Positions 33,067-64,000 of a stretch of 64,000 bases of DNA are shown piece by piece. Below the pieces are notes generated by a model. The model was not told the origin of the DNA and did no database searches. It saw nothing but the letters and a program-made list of their open reading frames with translations. Both the position numbers and the translations under genes were made by a program. The stretch is taken from contig CALSFV010000210.1 of assembly GCA_943737045.1 (NCBI GenBank), forward strand, positions 124,001 to 188,000, in the 5' to 3' direction. Origin of the DNA: Parapristionchus giblindavisi. Its lineage: Eukaryota; Nematoda; Chromadorea; Rhabditida; Diplogasteridae. How positions within the stretch are numbered: the stretch's first letter is position 1; each line of letters opens with the position of its first letter.

Positions 33067-34195
33067 CTGCAAATTTACTTATTTTCGTCACAAAATACGG
33101 TTTGACATACGGAGAATTTAATCTTTTCATGTAGAATTATACATAATGGTCAGACGAGATACATTATATCTTAGTGAATCATATGGAAAGATAGAATATT
33201 TGAGATTTATTTAAGAGGAATAAAGTATTAAGTTGAAGGATGATGACTCAAAAATATGATAAAATGAAGTAAGATACAGTTAACTTTGAGCAAAGTTGAA
33301 TAATTTATAACCAATCAATATTAAAATGTTTTAAGGAAGTTTTTTTTTAAATCGCATTCGATTGTTTTTATGTTTCGACTATGCTGATTCTAATGCCGAA
33401 ACCGTATCACTCTATCTTTAACGGGGGGATATGAAAGCACCCAACCTATGCATCAACGTTTCCAAAAAGATGAAGAAGTAGCCAAAATCAATCACATTGT
33501 TATGATGCACTTTCTCTCTTCACACTCACTGTCTCTATGCTTAGAGGGATAGGGAGAGGTCAGCTAATAGTGAAGAGAAGAGCACAGGCGAGAGAGTCCT
33601 GTAGATTCAATGTAATGAGGGTCACAGGAGCTTGGTCAGAAGAGAGCTCTTCTCTGGTGTCCAAAGATGGGTTGATGGATCTAATGTACCAAGCTTCAGT
33701 AATTTTTCCACTATTTGTTGTTGTCTAGTAATTATGAGACACGGTGTAGTTTGGCGACGTTTACTAACAATTTTATTTCGATGCATATTGATTCAGGAGT
33801 GGGCGCAATCGAGTCCTTGGCTATTTCTAAGAAACTATTATCAAGGATCAAAGATCATCGAGTAAAAAAAAAATTAATTCTCACTATTTCCCCATAGCGA
33901 ACTACAATTTTTATTTGCTTAATAGCTTCTGCATTTCATAGCACATCTTCAGTTTAAATAAGTTAACTGTTCAGATTGATCTTTGATCTTTGTAATGTTT
34001 TCAAGACCTGTTAGTTTTTATATGAGGAATAGTTGTTGAAAGAAGCCCCCCTTCTGTTATCGTTAATTTGCCCCTCATCAAATTGTATTAGTTGTACAAC
34101 GTTATTGATTGAATAAGGATATCAGATGAAGGTATACTGTAATGTATGGTGTACTGTAGATGGTTGTGCACACTCTTCTCCTTCTCTTTTAGATG
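33067..34195. other. Upstream region of gene A (left palindrome arm)
   Basis: 5' flank of gene A, mirrored at 35285-36478 upstream of gene B. Contains a short GATCTTT array near 33979. Open frames around 33537-33897 have no splice context. Any promoter elements are shared by A and B because the arms are nearly identical. Confidence 0.5.
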
Positions 34196-34403
34196 CTCTG
34201 GTATTTCAAAACTTAAAGTCTACTTAAAATACGTCACTGATTTGAAGTTTACTTTAAGTAAACTTTAAGTGAGTGACGTAACTGATTTGAAGTTTACTTT
34301 AAGTAAACTTTAAGTGAGTGACGTAACTTTCTCACTTTAAGTAGACTTACAATACTACTTAAAGAGGAAGTGTAAGTAGACTTTAAGTTTTGAAATACCA
34401 GAG
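34196..34403. mobile_element. CTCTGGTATT-ended MITE, left arm
   Basis: Ends CTCTGGTATTTCAAAACTTA and complement. The inside has a tandem duplication with two TTTACTTTAAGTAAACTTTA dyads, making it ~45 bp longer than the mirror copy at 35122-35284. Confidence 0.88.
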
Positions 34404-34527
34404 TGCACACTTTACTGTCTTCCTCAATGATCTCAAATAATAATAAAGTGATTGAGAGATTGATCCTGATGAGTATAAGGCGTAACAAGCTGCGAAACCT
34501 GCTCTAGTTTTTGAATAGGTTTTTTTT

Positions 34528-34997
34528 TATATTAGAGATGTTGAACTAGTTTACAATGCTGTAGTTATCACTCATGATTATGGAGAGACTGAAACGCAAT
34601 TATATCTGGTTGGTTTGTTGATATTTTTATCCATTCTCGATAATCGGCAAAAATAATTGCCTCGTAGGGGGCTCGAACCCCTGACATTCAGATTAAAAGT
34701 CTGACGCTCTACCAACTGAGCTAACGAGGCTCTGAGAAGAAAGCCAGAAGTGCTAATGTTTTGCGCGAACAATTGATATTTGTGTGTGTTGTGAACACGA
34801 AGGCATTGATATAAAGTGTATATCTCAAAATATTGGAACATTGCAACTTGATTGGACATAGATTGAGAGAAAGTTTTGTGTGAGGCGGGGACCAAAGGTT
34901 TGTTGTAATAGTCATCATTAAATCATTGAACTACATGAATGAATCAACACTTATTTTGTTGGGATGTTTCTCTCGATCAACTGTTCAAGGAAATTTT
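34528..34997. other. Unique spacer of the large palindrome
   Basis: Arm similarity stops at about 34527 on the left and resumes at about 34998. This ~470-bp segment has no mirror partner and contains tRNA-Lys. Confidence 0.9.
34658..34730 (-). tRNA. tRNA-Lys (anticodon TTT)
   Basis: 73-nt cloverleaf on the minus strand. Acceptor GCCTCGT pairs with ACGAGGC, discriminator A. D arm TAGCTCAGTTGGTAGAGC, anticodon stem TCAGA/TCTGA enclosing CTTTTAA (anticodon TTT), T arm CAGGGGTTCGAGCCCCCT. Boxes A and B are intact. It is the only recognised gene in the palindrome spacer. Confidence 0.97.
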
Positions 34998-35121
34998 TAA
35001 AAAAACCTATTCAAAAACTAGAGCAGGTTTCGCAGCTTGTTACGTCTTATACTCATCAAAATCAATCTCTCAATCACTTTATTATTATTTAAGATCATTG
35101 AGGAAGACAGTAAAGTGTGCA

Positions 35122-35284
35122 CTCTGGTATTTCAAAACTTAAAGTCTACTTACACTTCCTCTTTAAGTAGGATTGTAAGTCTACTTAAAGTGAGAAAGTT
35201 ACGTCACTCACTTAAAGTTTACTTAAAGTAAACTTCAAATCAGTGACGTATTTTAAGTAGACTTTAAGTTTTGAAATACCAGAG
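35122..35284. mobile_element. CTCTGGTATT-ended MITE, right arm
   Basis: Mirror of 34196-34403 without the internal tandem duplication; ends CTCTGGTATT...AATACCAGAG. Confidence 0.88.
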
Positions 35285-36478
35285 CATGTAGAAGAGAAGG
35301 AGAAGGGTGTGCACAACATTCCAGAGTTCCACCACATTACAGTATACCTTCATCTGATATCCTTATTCAATCGATAACGTTGTACAACTAATACAATTTG
35401 ATGGGGGGAATTAACGATACCAGAAGGGGGGCTTCTTTCAACAACTATTCCTCATATAAAAACTAACAGGTCTTGAAAACATTACAAAGATCAAAGATCA
35501 ATCTGAACAGTTAACTTATTTAAACTGAAGATGTGCTATGAAATGCAGAAGCTATAAAGCAAATAAAAATTGTAGTTCGCTATGGGGAAATAGTGAGAAT
35601 TAATTTTTTTTAAACATTTTCTCGAAAATTCCCAATTCCATCGCTCGATGATCTTTGATCCTTGACAATAGTTTCTTAGAAATAGCCAAGGACTCGAGTG
35701 CGCCCACTCCCGAATCAATTGGCATCGAAATAAAATTGTTAGTAAACGTCGCCAAACTACACCGTGTCTCATAATTACTAGACAACAACAAATAGTGGAA
35801 AATTACTGAAGCTTGGTACATTAGATCCATCAACCCATCTCTGAACACCAGAGAAGAGCTCTCTTCTGACCAAGCTCCTGTGACCCTCATTACATTGAAT
35901 CTACAGGACTCTCTCGCCTGTGCTCTTCTCTTCACTATTAGCTGACCTCTCCCTCTCCCTCTAAGCATAGAGACAGTGAGTGTGAAGAGAGAAAGTGCAT
36001 CATAACAAGAGATCGCGCGTGGCTTGTTGAACATATTCAGCTTTAAAAGCCAATTCTGTGATTGATTTTGGCTACTTCTTCAACTTTTTGGAAACGTTGC
36101 TGCATAGGTCGGGTGTCCCCGTTAAAGATAGAGTGATACGGCTTTTGGTATTAGAATCAGCATAGTTGAAACATAAAAACAATCGAATGCGATTTTAAAA
36201 AAAACTTCCTTAAAAACATTTTAATATTGATTGGTTATAAATTATTCAACTTTGCTCAAAGTTAACTGTATCTTACTTCATTTTATCATATTTTTGAGTC
36301 ATCATCCTTCAACTTAATACTTTATTCCTCTTAAATAAATCTCAAATATTCTATCTTTCCATATGATTCACTAAGATATAATGTATCTCGTCTGACCATT
36401 ATGTATAATTCTACATGAAAAGATTAAATTCTCCGAATGTCAAACCGTGTTTTGTGACGAAAATAAGTAAATCTGCAG
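35285..36478. other. Upstream region of gene B (right palindrome arm)
   Basis: Mirror of 33067-34195. ATG at 36479 directly follows AAATCTGCAG, an acceptor-like site that suggests spliced-leader addition. No exon seen. Confidence 0.5.
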
Positions 36479-49531
<13,053 letters not shown>

Positions 49532-50124
49532 AGAATAGTTTTTACTGTATTAGAATAACTTTAGAATATAAATCTTTTTCTGTATAGATTATTTAAATAA
49601 TGTTTTTTTTTGTGTTTTTTTAATAACCTATCCTTGTTAAATCACGTAATCCAATTGTTATCCACAATAATAAAAATAATTTTGATTTTGATTTTGCACC
49701 ACACTGTGGTCTCGCAATCACTGGCAATGGAGAGTCAAGGCCATTGCTGGCCCGCAACCAAATATAGCCAACTCTAATTTACACTCGAGGGCTGATATGG
49801 AATTGTATAGACCATGCCACCTCGATTGGCAGGGAAACATACCGTATCCCTCAGGGAACTTTACCGTATAGTATAAGAAATACTACCGTATCCGATACGA
49901 TATTCGACTTAGGGAAGTTTAGGTACGCTAATGGGATTAGATGCTGTCATGTCGCATTTTACCCAAGGCGAGACATATCACTATGAGTCCTAACTCGATT
50001 AACGTAATAGACGGATTACTGTATTGGTTTTCAAGAGAAACTCGCTCATATTGAAAATCGCAAAACAATTTTCTTTCACAAATTGGCGCAAATTTAAATA
50101 GCAATTCAAATTCATTGGATGAAG
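49532..50124. other. 3' flank of gene B
   Basis: Mirror of 21398-22065, with about one 44-bp satellite unit. No other gene. Confidence 0.55.
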
Positions 50125-50203
50125 ATGTCGATGTCAGCATCCTTGACCATTGGTTCCGTTGGGATCCACGAATTGTTCATTTTCATTCAAGATATACAGC
50201 CTG
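50125..50203 (+). pseudogene. Orphan Srh-like exon 7
   Basis: 79 bp aligning with receptor exon 7 (same length, GAAG acceptor, GTGAGT donor), reading ELFIFIQDIQPG where the intact gene has ELFIFIQDIKPG. It is clearly more diverged than the copies at 20723 and 53729, and no other exon follows: a long-TIR element begins at 50381. A remnant of an older receptor copy on the plus strand. Confidence 0.85.
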
Positions 50204-50380
50204 GTGAGTATTGGCATGAATATACTGATTGTGAGAACACTATTTCGTGAGCCAAAGGTGTGTGCAAAAAAATTCCATACGTTTGATTTCTGTGCGCTGC
50301 GTTTATGAGGCATTAGATCGGAAAAGACCTCGTCATATTTATGTGTCTCGTTACGTGCATCCGCACATTGATTAAATATA

Positions 50381-51180
50381 GGGTGATGTAAACAATAAAT
50401 TTTGGCAAACTTGTGCTTTTTGCAGGTGTGTGACAACGGCAAACGATTGACAACTTTATCGGAGAACTTTGTTGTCAGACTTCAAAAAGTAAAACGATTG
50501 TAGTCAAAAGTATGAAATAAATAAATGTGGCAACAGATAGTGACTATTTTGTAGACAGACAAGAAAACTGAGGATGATACATGTCAGAACACGTTAGTTC
50601 AGCCTCTGTAATAGCGAGGCAACAATGAATGGCTAATCACGTTTTCCAACTTATAAAGAGGGCGAGGCGGATGCCAGGCGGGTTTGGTGGGCTGCATTAG
50701 AGAGGGTGTGCGTGCGAGATGGCATCAAATGATTCTCTCTGTCACACTCTCCGCCGCGTCACCAAACCCGTCTGAGGTGCGCCGCTTTGACTAATGAACT
50801 ATCGTCTCATTATTATGAGGATGTGAAAATGCACCAAAAATGGAATGACTAGAGAAATGTGCTTCTTTCTATTCAGACAACAAAAAATATTCGTTTTGAT
50901 GTCAATGAGAAGGCAAGAATCGATTGACATCAAAAAGAAGATTTTTTGTTGTCTGACTAGAAAGAAGCACATTTCTCTGGTCATGACTTGTATCATCCTC
51001 ATTTTTCTTGTCTGTCAACAGTTCATTCATTAATTGCAACCACTAATATTTATTAGACACATTGACAACAATCTGTATTAAATTTGATGTCTGACTGCAA
51101 TTGGGTGCGATAAAGTTGTCAATCCTTGTCACGCACCTGCAAAAAGCACAAGTTTGCCACAATTTATTGTTTACATCACC
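50381..51180. mobile_element. Long-TIR non-coding element (~0.8 kb)
   Basis: ~95-bp inverted termini starting GGTGATGTAAACAATAAATT, including TGCTTTTTGCAGGTG. The interior has a second inverted pair around 50849-50985 (CTAGAGAAATGTGCTTCTTTCT and complement) and GC-richer sequence near 50650-50790. No transposase; target duplication unclear. It lies between copies 2 and 3. Confidence 0.85.
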
Positions 51181-51310
51181 ATATATGTAAAAGATATAGA
51201 ACTACAGATATGAGGGACAATCAATATATACAAGTAATGCAAATACTTCTCATCCGCTCTACATATTTCCAACACATTCGCATAAAAAAACAATACTGAT
51301 ACACTTCAAA

Positions 51311-52186
51311 AGTACGGTAGTGCATCTTAGTGTAGATAAGTACGGCAGTACGGTAGTGCGTCTTAATGTAGATAAGTACGGTAGTACGGTAGTGCATCTT
51401 ACTGTAGTTAAGTATGGTAGTACGGTAGTGCATCTTACTGTAGTTAAGTATGGTAGTACGGTAGTGCATCTTACTGTAGTTAAGTATGGTAGTACGGTAG
51501 TGCATCTTACTGTAGTTAAGTATGGTAGTACGGTAGTGCATCTTACTGTAGTTAAGTATGGTAGTACGGTAGTGCATCTTACTGTAGTTAAGTATGGTAG
51601 TACGGTAGTGCATCTTACTGTAGTTAAGTATGGTAGTACGGTAGTGCATCTTACTGTAGTTAAGTATGGTAGTACGGTAGTGCATCTTACTGTAGTTAAG
51701 TATGGTAGTACGGTAGTGCATCTTACTGTAGTTAAGTATGGTAGTACGGTAGTGCATCTTACTGTAGTTAAGTATGGTAGTACGGTAGTGCATCTTACTG
51801 TAGTTAAGTATGGTAGTACGGTAGTGCATCTTACTGTAGTTAAGTATGGTAGTACGGTAGTGCATCTTACTGTAGTTAAGTATGGTAGTACGGTAGTGCA
51901 TCTTACTGTAGTTAAGTATGGTAGTACGGTAGTGCATCTTACTGTAGTTAAGTATGGTAGTACGGTAGTGCATCTTACTGTAGTTAAGTATGGTAGTACG
52001 GTAGTGCATCTTACTGTAGTCAAGTATGGTAGTACGGTAGTGCATCTTACTGTAGTTAAGTATGGTAGTACGGTAGTGCATCTTACTGTAGTTAAGTATG
52101 GTAGTACGGTAGTGCATCTTACTGTAGTTAAGTATGGTAGTACGGTAGTGCATCTTACTGTAGTAAGTATGGTAGTACGGTAGTGC
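51311..52186. repeat. 36-bp minisatellite, ~24 copies
   Basis: Units contain CATCTTACTGTAGTTAAGTA then TGGTAGTACGGTAGTG. The first two units are diverged, the rest almost identical, and the last loses one T. Because 36 is a multiple of 3, long periodic frames appear on both strands; they are not genes. It abuts the left edge of copy 3. Confidence 0.97.
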
Positions 52187-52386
52187 CCTGTATTGCTAAT
52201 GCATTCTGTATCTAATACAACTAATGTATTGCTAATGCAACAAATTTTCATTTTCAGAAGGTGCAAACCGGTCTATTCTATGCTTTCATTCACACACTAA
52301 TCATCATACTATCCACGTGCATGTATATGCCCAAATACGACATAGCTTCCGAAGAGTATCTCAGTACCGAGGTACACGTTTCAATT

Positions 52387-52497
52387 ACACACCAGAGCTA
52401 ATTTGAAAGTCTCCGAGCTCCGCCAACGCTATCTCGCTTTCGTTGTTTACGAGAGAGTGTTGCCAGAGCGTGGAGTTTCAAATGAACTCGAGGTTTT
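52387..52497. mobile_element. F1 MITE, copy 3
   Basis: Counterpart of 19386-19495 in the truncated receptor. Confidence 0.6.
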
Positions 52498-52696
52498 GAA
52501 CCACAGAATGATTTAAGTTCGTTCAATCGTGGCCCAACTACACGTGGTTGCTGGAGAAGGAGTGTTGGATAGTGATCAACAATAAATATTCTGTATTCGA
52601 AGAGATTACTTATTCGCTGTCTGTCCAGCTTAGGCTATCGTCTTACATGAATGGAATGATGATTTTGGTTGCAGTGGTGAGTCCATATTATAGTTG

Positions 52697-52925
52697 AAAG
52701 GACTGAAATCTTTGAAAACGGTCTTTTCGACGACGTACGCTCTCTCGTTGTTAGAGAACAGAGAAATAGTGTGCGCAATGAAGAGACCATTGAGGGAGGT
52801 TTCGCTCGCTTTAAAGCATTTGGAGTTAAAACGAAACCTCGAGCTAATGTAAACTCTCCGCTCTGGCACCGCTATTTCGCTTTCTTTATTCACGAGAGAG
52901 AGAGAGAGAGTTGCCAAAGCGGAAA
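52697..52925. mobile_element. Adjacent F2 and F1 MITEs, copy 3
   Basis: Counterparts of 19686-19800 and 19826-19919. Confidence 0.6.
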
Positions 52926-54362
52926 GTAATCCACCATCTATCGACATTTGATGAACTGATATTTTTCTTTTGATTTCTGATATTTGAAGTTTGGATCCAC
53001 GGGACTGTTGCTTACTATATTTTTCATCTTTAACACATTTAGCACTCTAAATAAGCAAGTTAGTTTTTTTTACAATTACAAATTTCGGATCATGAACAAT
53101 AGAAAGAATTATCCAAGACAAATATAATTCCATCCCCGCCAGTTTCCTCCCGGCCTTGTAATATGTAAATATTATATGAAAAAAGAAATTATTTAAGTTG
53201 AAAAGTAGCGAAAAGAAGACAAATGAGACGAGAGAGTGTGTACAAAGAGGAGAGTGCTACCTTGCCATTTTCTTTCTTTGATCAGAGCATTAATAATAAA
53301 ATGTAATTGAAGTCATCTGTGATGAGTACTACAACGAAAAATTTACAACGACAATTGATTCGATCTCTCATAATTCAGGTAATTTATTTTTGTATTCCAT
53401 CAGAAAAGAAACAGTAGTAGCAATAAGAAACAAAAAATACCCTCTTTTTTCAATTCAATGAAGTTTATCAAGCACAGAACGTTGTCTACAAATAACCCAT
53501 TTTCAAGTGAAAGATCCAACACGTTTAAGTTCCAAAAGGGGGTTTCAAAATTTTTTTTCTCCAAATTTCGAACAAGTCTTATGAAAAATTTGTACGCAAA
53601 AAATATTTGTTTTCGTAATACTAATAATACTCTCGAAAGAGGCCGCTCATCTTGAAAACAAATATAGATAGAATTTTATTAAAAAATTGGGGAAAATTGG
53701 AACAGCAAGCCAAATTCATTGCTTGAAGATATCGATGTCAGCATGCTTAACCGTTTGTCCCGTTGCGATCTACGAATTGTTCATCTTCATTCAAGATATA
53801 AAGCCTGGTGAGTATTTGCATGAATTTATTGATTGCGAGAATAATATTTCGTATAATTTCTCGTTTGTGCCAAAGATAATAACAAAAATTGCATTATAAA
53901 GTAATGAATAGACAAGGTGTGCAAATAGTTCTCATCCGACCAAGTGCCCACATAAATGCTACTACATTTTTACTACATTTTAATGTAGTATTAATTTTAT
54001 TGTTTAAAAATTATTATTGTTATGATTGTTATTTTTATTATTTTCAAAATATTATATAATAGTAACAAAATTCATTTCAGAATTCAGCTGGATCGTTTTC
54101 GGCGTGCAACTCTCCCATTCAATCGTGCATTCTCTACTTCTCATCTTCACTACTTCATATTATAGAGAATACGTCCTAGGACTGCTCCATATTCGTCAAA
54201 AACCTGCTAGAAGTATCACTGTTACATCAATCTCCACATCCATCAGATCACAATGATGTCGTGTTTAATTTAATTTAAATTTAATTTAATTTATCTTACA
54301 TTAAATAAATGTGACAGCAAGTCATAAATAAATAGTTCGAAATTTATGAAAAGAGGACGCAT

Positions 54363-54403
54363 CTTAAGCATGCTGACATCGATATCTTCATGCAATGAAT
54401 TTG
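54363..54403 (-). pseudogene. Inverted exon-7 fragment, copy 3
   Basis: Same junction as 21357-21397, including the AGCATGCT palindrome, showing that the rearrangement predates the copy 1/copy 3 duplication. Confidence 0.75.
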
Positions 54404-54659
54404 AATTGCTATTTAAATTTTTTTGTGAATGAAAATTGTTTAGTGATTTTCAATCTGAGCGAGATTTTCTCTTGAAAACCAATACAGTAATCCGTCTATA
54501 ACGTTAATCGCGTTAGGACTCACAGTGGGTAAAATGCGACATGACAGCATCTAATCACATAAGCGTACATAAACCCTAAGTCGAATATCGTATCGGATAC
54601 GGTAGTATTTCTTTACCATACGGTAAAGTTCCCTGAGGGATACGGTAGTATTCCTTATA

Positions 54660-54929
54660 AAAGGTAAAAAAAGGTAAAGGTACAACCCGTTATTCAAGGC
54701 ACACAAAGTCCTGCGGGTTATCACTGCTAGGCCAGTGATATTTCAAGGCCAATTCAGTCCGGAGGGCCTAATCTCTTCTTCGGACCTACTTTACCGCATG
54801 ATCTAGTCACTACCAATTCCCCTTTCGGGCGCCTTGGTGAGGCGGAGGCGGTGAAACGACCGGGAATCGAACCCAGGACAGATGGAATGATGGGGCGCGC
54901 CATAGACCACTACACCACTTCGCCTCCTG
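54660..54929 (-). mobile_element. tRNA-derived SINE, full length
   Basis: 270 bp inserted in a satellite unit, flanked by TTCCTTATA (54651-54659, 54930-54938); copy 1 has the empty site. On the minus strand it starts with a tRNA-like head, continues through CTAGCAGTGATAACCCGC and ends in ACCTTT-rich sequence. Fragments of the same family lie at 634-709 and 2248-2297. Mobilisation would depend on a LINE reverse transcriptase; none is in the window. Confidence 0.92.
54844..54927 (-). tRNA. tRNA-like head of the SINE
   Basis: Acceptor-like GGAGGCG pairs with CGCCTCC. Box A TGGTGTAGTGG and box B GGTTCGATTCC are perfect, and the T-arm CTGGGTTCGATTCCCGG is intact. The anticodon region is distorted and extra bases separate the T-arm from the acceptor, so it is not a functional tRNA. 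Confidence 0.7.
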
Positions 54930-55393
54930 TTCCTTATACTATACGGTAAAGTTCCCTGAGGGATACGGTAGTATTCCTTATACTATACGGTAAAGTTCCC
55001 TGAGGGAAACGGTAGTATTCCTTATACCATACGGTAAAATTCCCTGAGGGATACGGTATGTTTCCCTGCCAATCAGAGTGGCATGGTCTATTTCCCACAG
55101 AGTTCCACATCAGCCCTCGAGTGTAAATTAGAGTTGGCTATTTTTGGTTGCGGGCCAGCAATGGGGCCTTGACTCTCCATTGCCAGCGATTGCGAGTATG
55201 GTGCAAAATCAAAATCAAACACAGTGTGGTGCAAAATCAAAATCAAAATTATTTTTATTATTGTGGATAATAATTGGATTTATGTGATTTAACAAGGATA
55301 GGTTATTAAAAAAACACAAAAAAAGAGTATTCTATACAGAATATTCTAAAGATTTATATTCTAAAGTTATTCTAATACAGTATAAACTATTCT

Positions 55394-63028
<7,635 letters not shown>

Positions 63029-63344
63029 CTACAAATATAAAATACGATTTATTGAACCTTGTATGAATATTATATATAGGACCAAACTGTAGACCGTAGT
63101 TGAATTCAGGTATAACATTTTTCCTGTTCTCTTTAAAACAAGGAAAGGGCATAACATTTTAGCCAATTTTTTGAGAGATTACATCGCGCAATATCCGAAT
63201 GAAGAGATTTCATACATATCTTTTTTTAAATTTTGTAACATTAATTGTTGTAGAGCGTACATTCCCCACGATTTATGCCAACTAATCTTCTCACTCTCAA
63301 TTCATTTAAAGATGGAGACCCTCGAGTTTTTTCGTAATAAGACT

Positions 63345-63547
63345 CATAGGTCGAAAAGTATGTTATAAAGTACCCAGCCTGACCGCATTTTGAGCCAAAA
63401 TTTTCCAAAAATCGAAAAACCTGACCGCATTTTGAGCCAAATTTTCACAAAAATCGAAAAACCTGACCGCATTTTGAACCATATTTGCCAAAAATTGAAA
63501 AACCTGACCGCATTTTGGAATCCGATAACCTAGCTATTCGACCTATG
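63345..63547. mobile_element. hAT-like MITE (CATAGGTCGAA family)
   Basis: 203 bp, ends CATAGGTCGAAAAGT and CTATTCGACCTATG, exact 8-bp duplication ATAAGACT (63337-63344, 63548-63555). Gene B shows the empty site near 39950-39970. Interior holds four CTGACCGCATTTTG units. Confidence 0.95.
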
Positions 63548-63639
63548 ATAAGACTGTTTGTTTACGTAATCGAGAATGATAGAGATTCATCGCACGAATC
63601 GAAAGAGATATCTGATATTGATTGCCTATATGTATGGTG

Positions 63640-64000
63640 CAGGGGTGTGCATTTCTCGTTTCTCGATTTCTCGAATTTCTCGATTTCTCGACTTTTTTCG
63701 AGAAATTTCTCGATTTTTATTCGAGAAATTCGAGAAAAAGTTAAAATTTAAAATAGATTTAATCTTCTATCTACAGTGAAATATGTGCTTCTTAAATCCC
63801 TTTTAAGATTCAAATTGCTCTTACTACGACATGGCATTGTCTTATTGATTGCTAATAGCCAAATAGAACTTCCATTCTCTTATTTTTCTTACTGTTAATA
63901 CATCCCCTTGGTGGGTCGCCACATCTAAAATATTCCGGTTTCATGTATTCACTATTATTCGTTTTTGTTTTGAACAATGTTATCACCTGTAAATGTTGCT
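63640..64000. mobile_element. Start of an unidentified insertion (possibly hAT)
   Basis: Similarity to copy 1 stops after ATATGTATGG; the next bases, CAGGGGTGTGCATTTCTCG, look like a hAT-type terminus, followed by TTTCTCGA repeats in both orientations. The other end is beyond the window, so neither length nor target duplication can be checked. Confidence 0.45.

Larger units (their letters stand above)
52258..54256 (+). pseudogene. Srh-like receptor 3' half (exons 3-8)
   Basis: Exons 52258-52371, 52629-52676, 52990-53058, 53313-53378, 53729-53807 and 54081-54256 match exons 3-8 of the 16843-21250 receptor with the same lengths and phases and very few changes; for example FGIQLSHS has become FGVQLSHS. 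One acceptor changed from GCAG to GAAG (52986-52989). Exons 1-2 are missing: 5' of exon 3 lies the 36-bp minisatellite. With no start codon, TM1 or TM2 it is a truncated duplicate unless upstream sequence supplies a new start. Confidence 0.88.
54594..55060. repeat. 44-bp satellite split by a SINE
   Basis: Tandem units as at 21592-21776; the array is interrupted at 54660-54929. Confidence 0.9.

Noticed and set aside
51311..52186. CRISPR-like array of 36-bp repeats
   Set aside because: Units are directly abutting with no unique spacers, and the host is a eukaryote.
51221..52266. Long open frames of ~290-335 codons on both strands
   Set aside because: They run through the 36-bp minisatellite; a period divisible by three keeps several frames open. 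No gene-like ends or domains.

Overview
The window is nuclear DNA from a nematode, most likely a free-living rhabditid or diplogastrid. The evidence is short introns with GT...TTTCAG borders, nematode-specific Srx-like and Srh-like chemoreceptors, ZYG-11-type ubiquitin-ligase adaptors, a worm-type tau-tubulin-kinase-like gene, acceptor-like CAG sites just before start codons (as for spliced-leader trans-splicing), and very many small DNA transposons. The species cannot be named from sequence alone. Exons below were read by eye from splice signals, frame and family resemblance.

Left part (1-18.6 kb), mostly single copy: the 3' part of a TTBK/CK1-like kinase gene (+, 756-2083), tRNA-Arg(TCG) (2968-3040), an 11-exon Srx-like receptor with a probable frameshift (+, 3963-6964), a microsatellite and CT-rich tract, a complete 12-exon rhomboid protease gene (+, 9541-13731) whose introns carry GATCTTT arrays and a dead mariner, a second mariner (14309-15525), an 8-bp-TSD MITE (16106-16387) and an Srh-like receptor (+, 16843-21250) with a third mariner in its second intron.

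Right part (19.2-63.6 kb): one module, an Srh receptor 3' half plus a ZYG-11-like gene, is present three times. Copy 1 (19.2-34.5 kb) reads receptor(+) then ZYG-11-like A(-). Copy 2 (35.0-50.2 kb) is its inverted mirror with ZYG-11-like B(+). Copy 3 (52.2-63.6 kb) is a direct repeat of copy 1 with a truncated receptor and ZYG-11-like C(-), cut off by an element that runs to the window edge. Copies 1 and 2 form a 13-15 kb-arm palindrome whose ~470-bp unique spacer holds tRNA-Lys(TTT). A and B are transcribed outward from this centre.

Because the three copies align, many transposon insertions can be dated relative to the duplications and their empty sites read directly. These include two giant foldback elements at neighbouring TTAA sites, a MITE family with 8-bp target duplications (one copy inside a ZYG-11-like exon), a TA-flanked Tc1/mariner, a SINE, and inverted-repeat elements carrying tRNA-like sequence. 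Minisatellites (12-bp, 36-bp and 44-bp units) also expanded in individual copies.

Functionally, the genes are chemoreceptors, an intramembrane protease, a kinase and E3-ligase adaptors. Nothing suggests they act as one pathway; this looks like a transposon-rich, rearranging region with recent local gene duplication.
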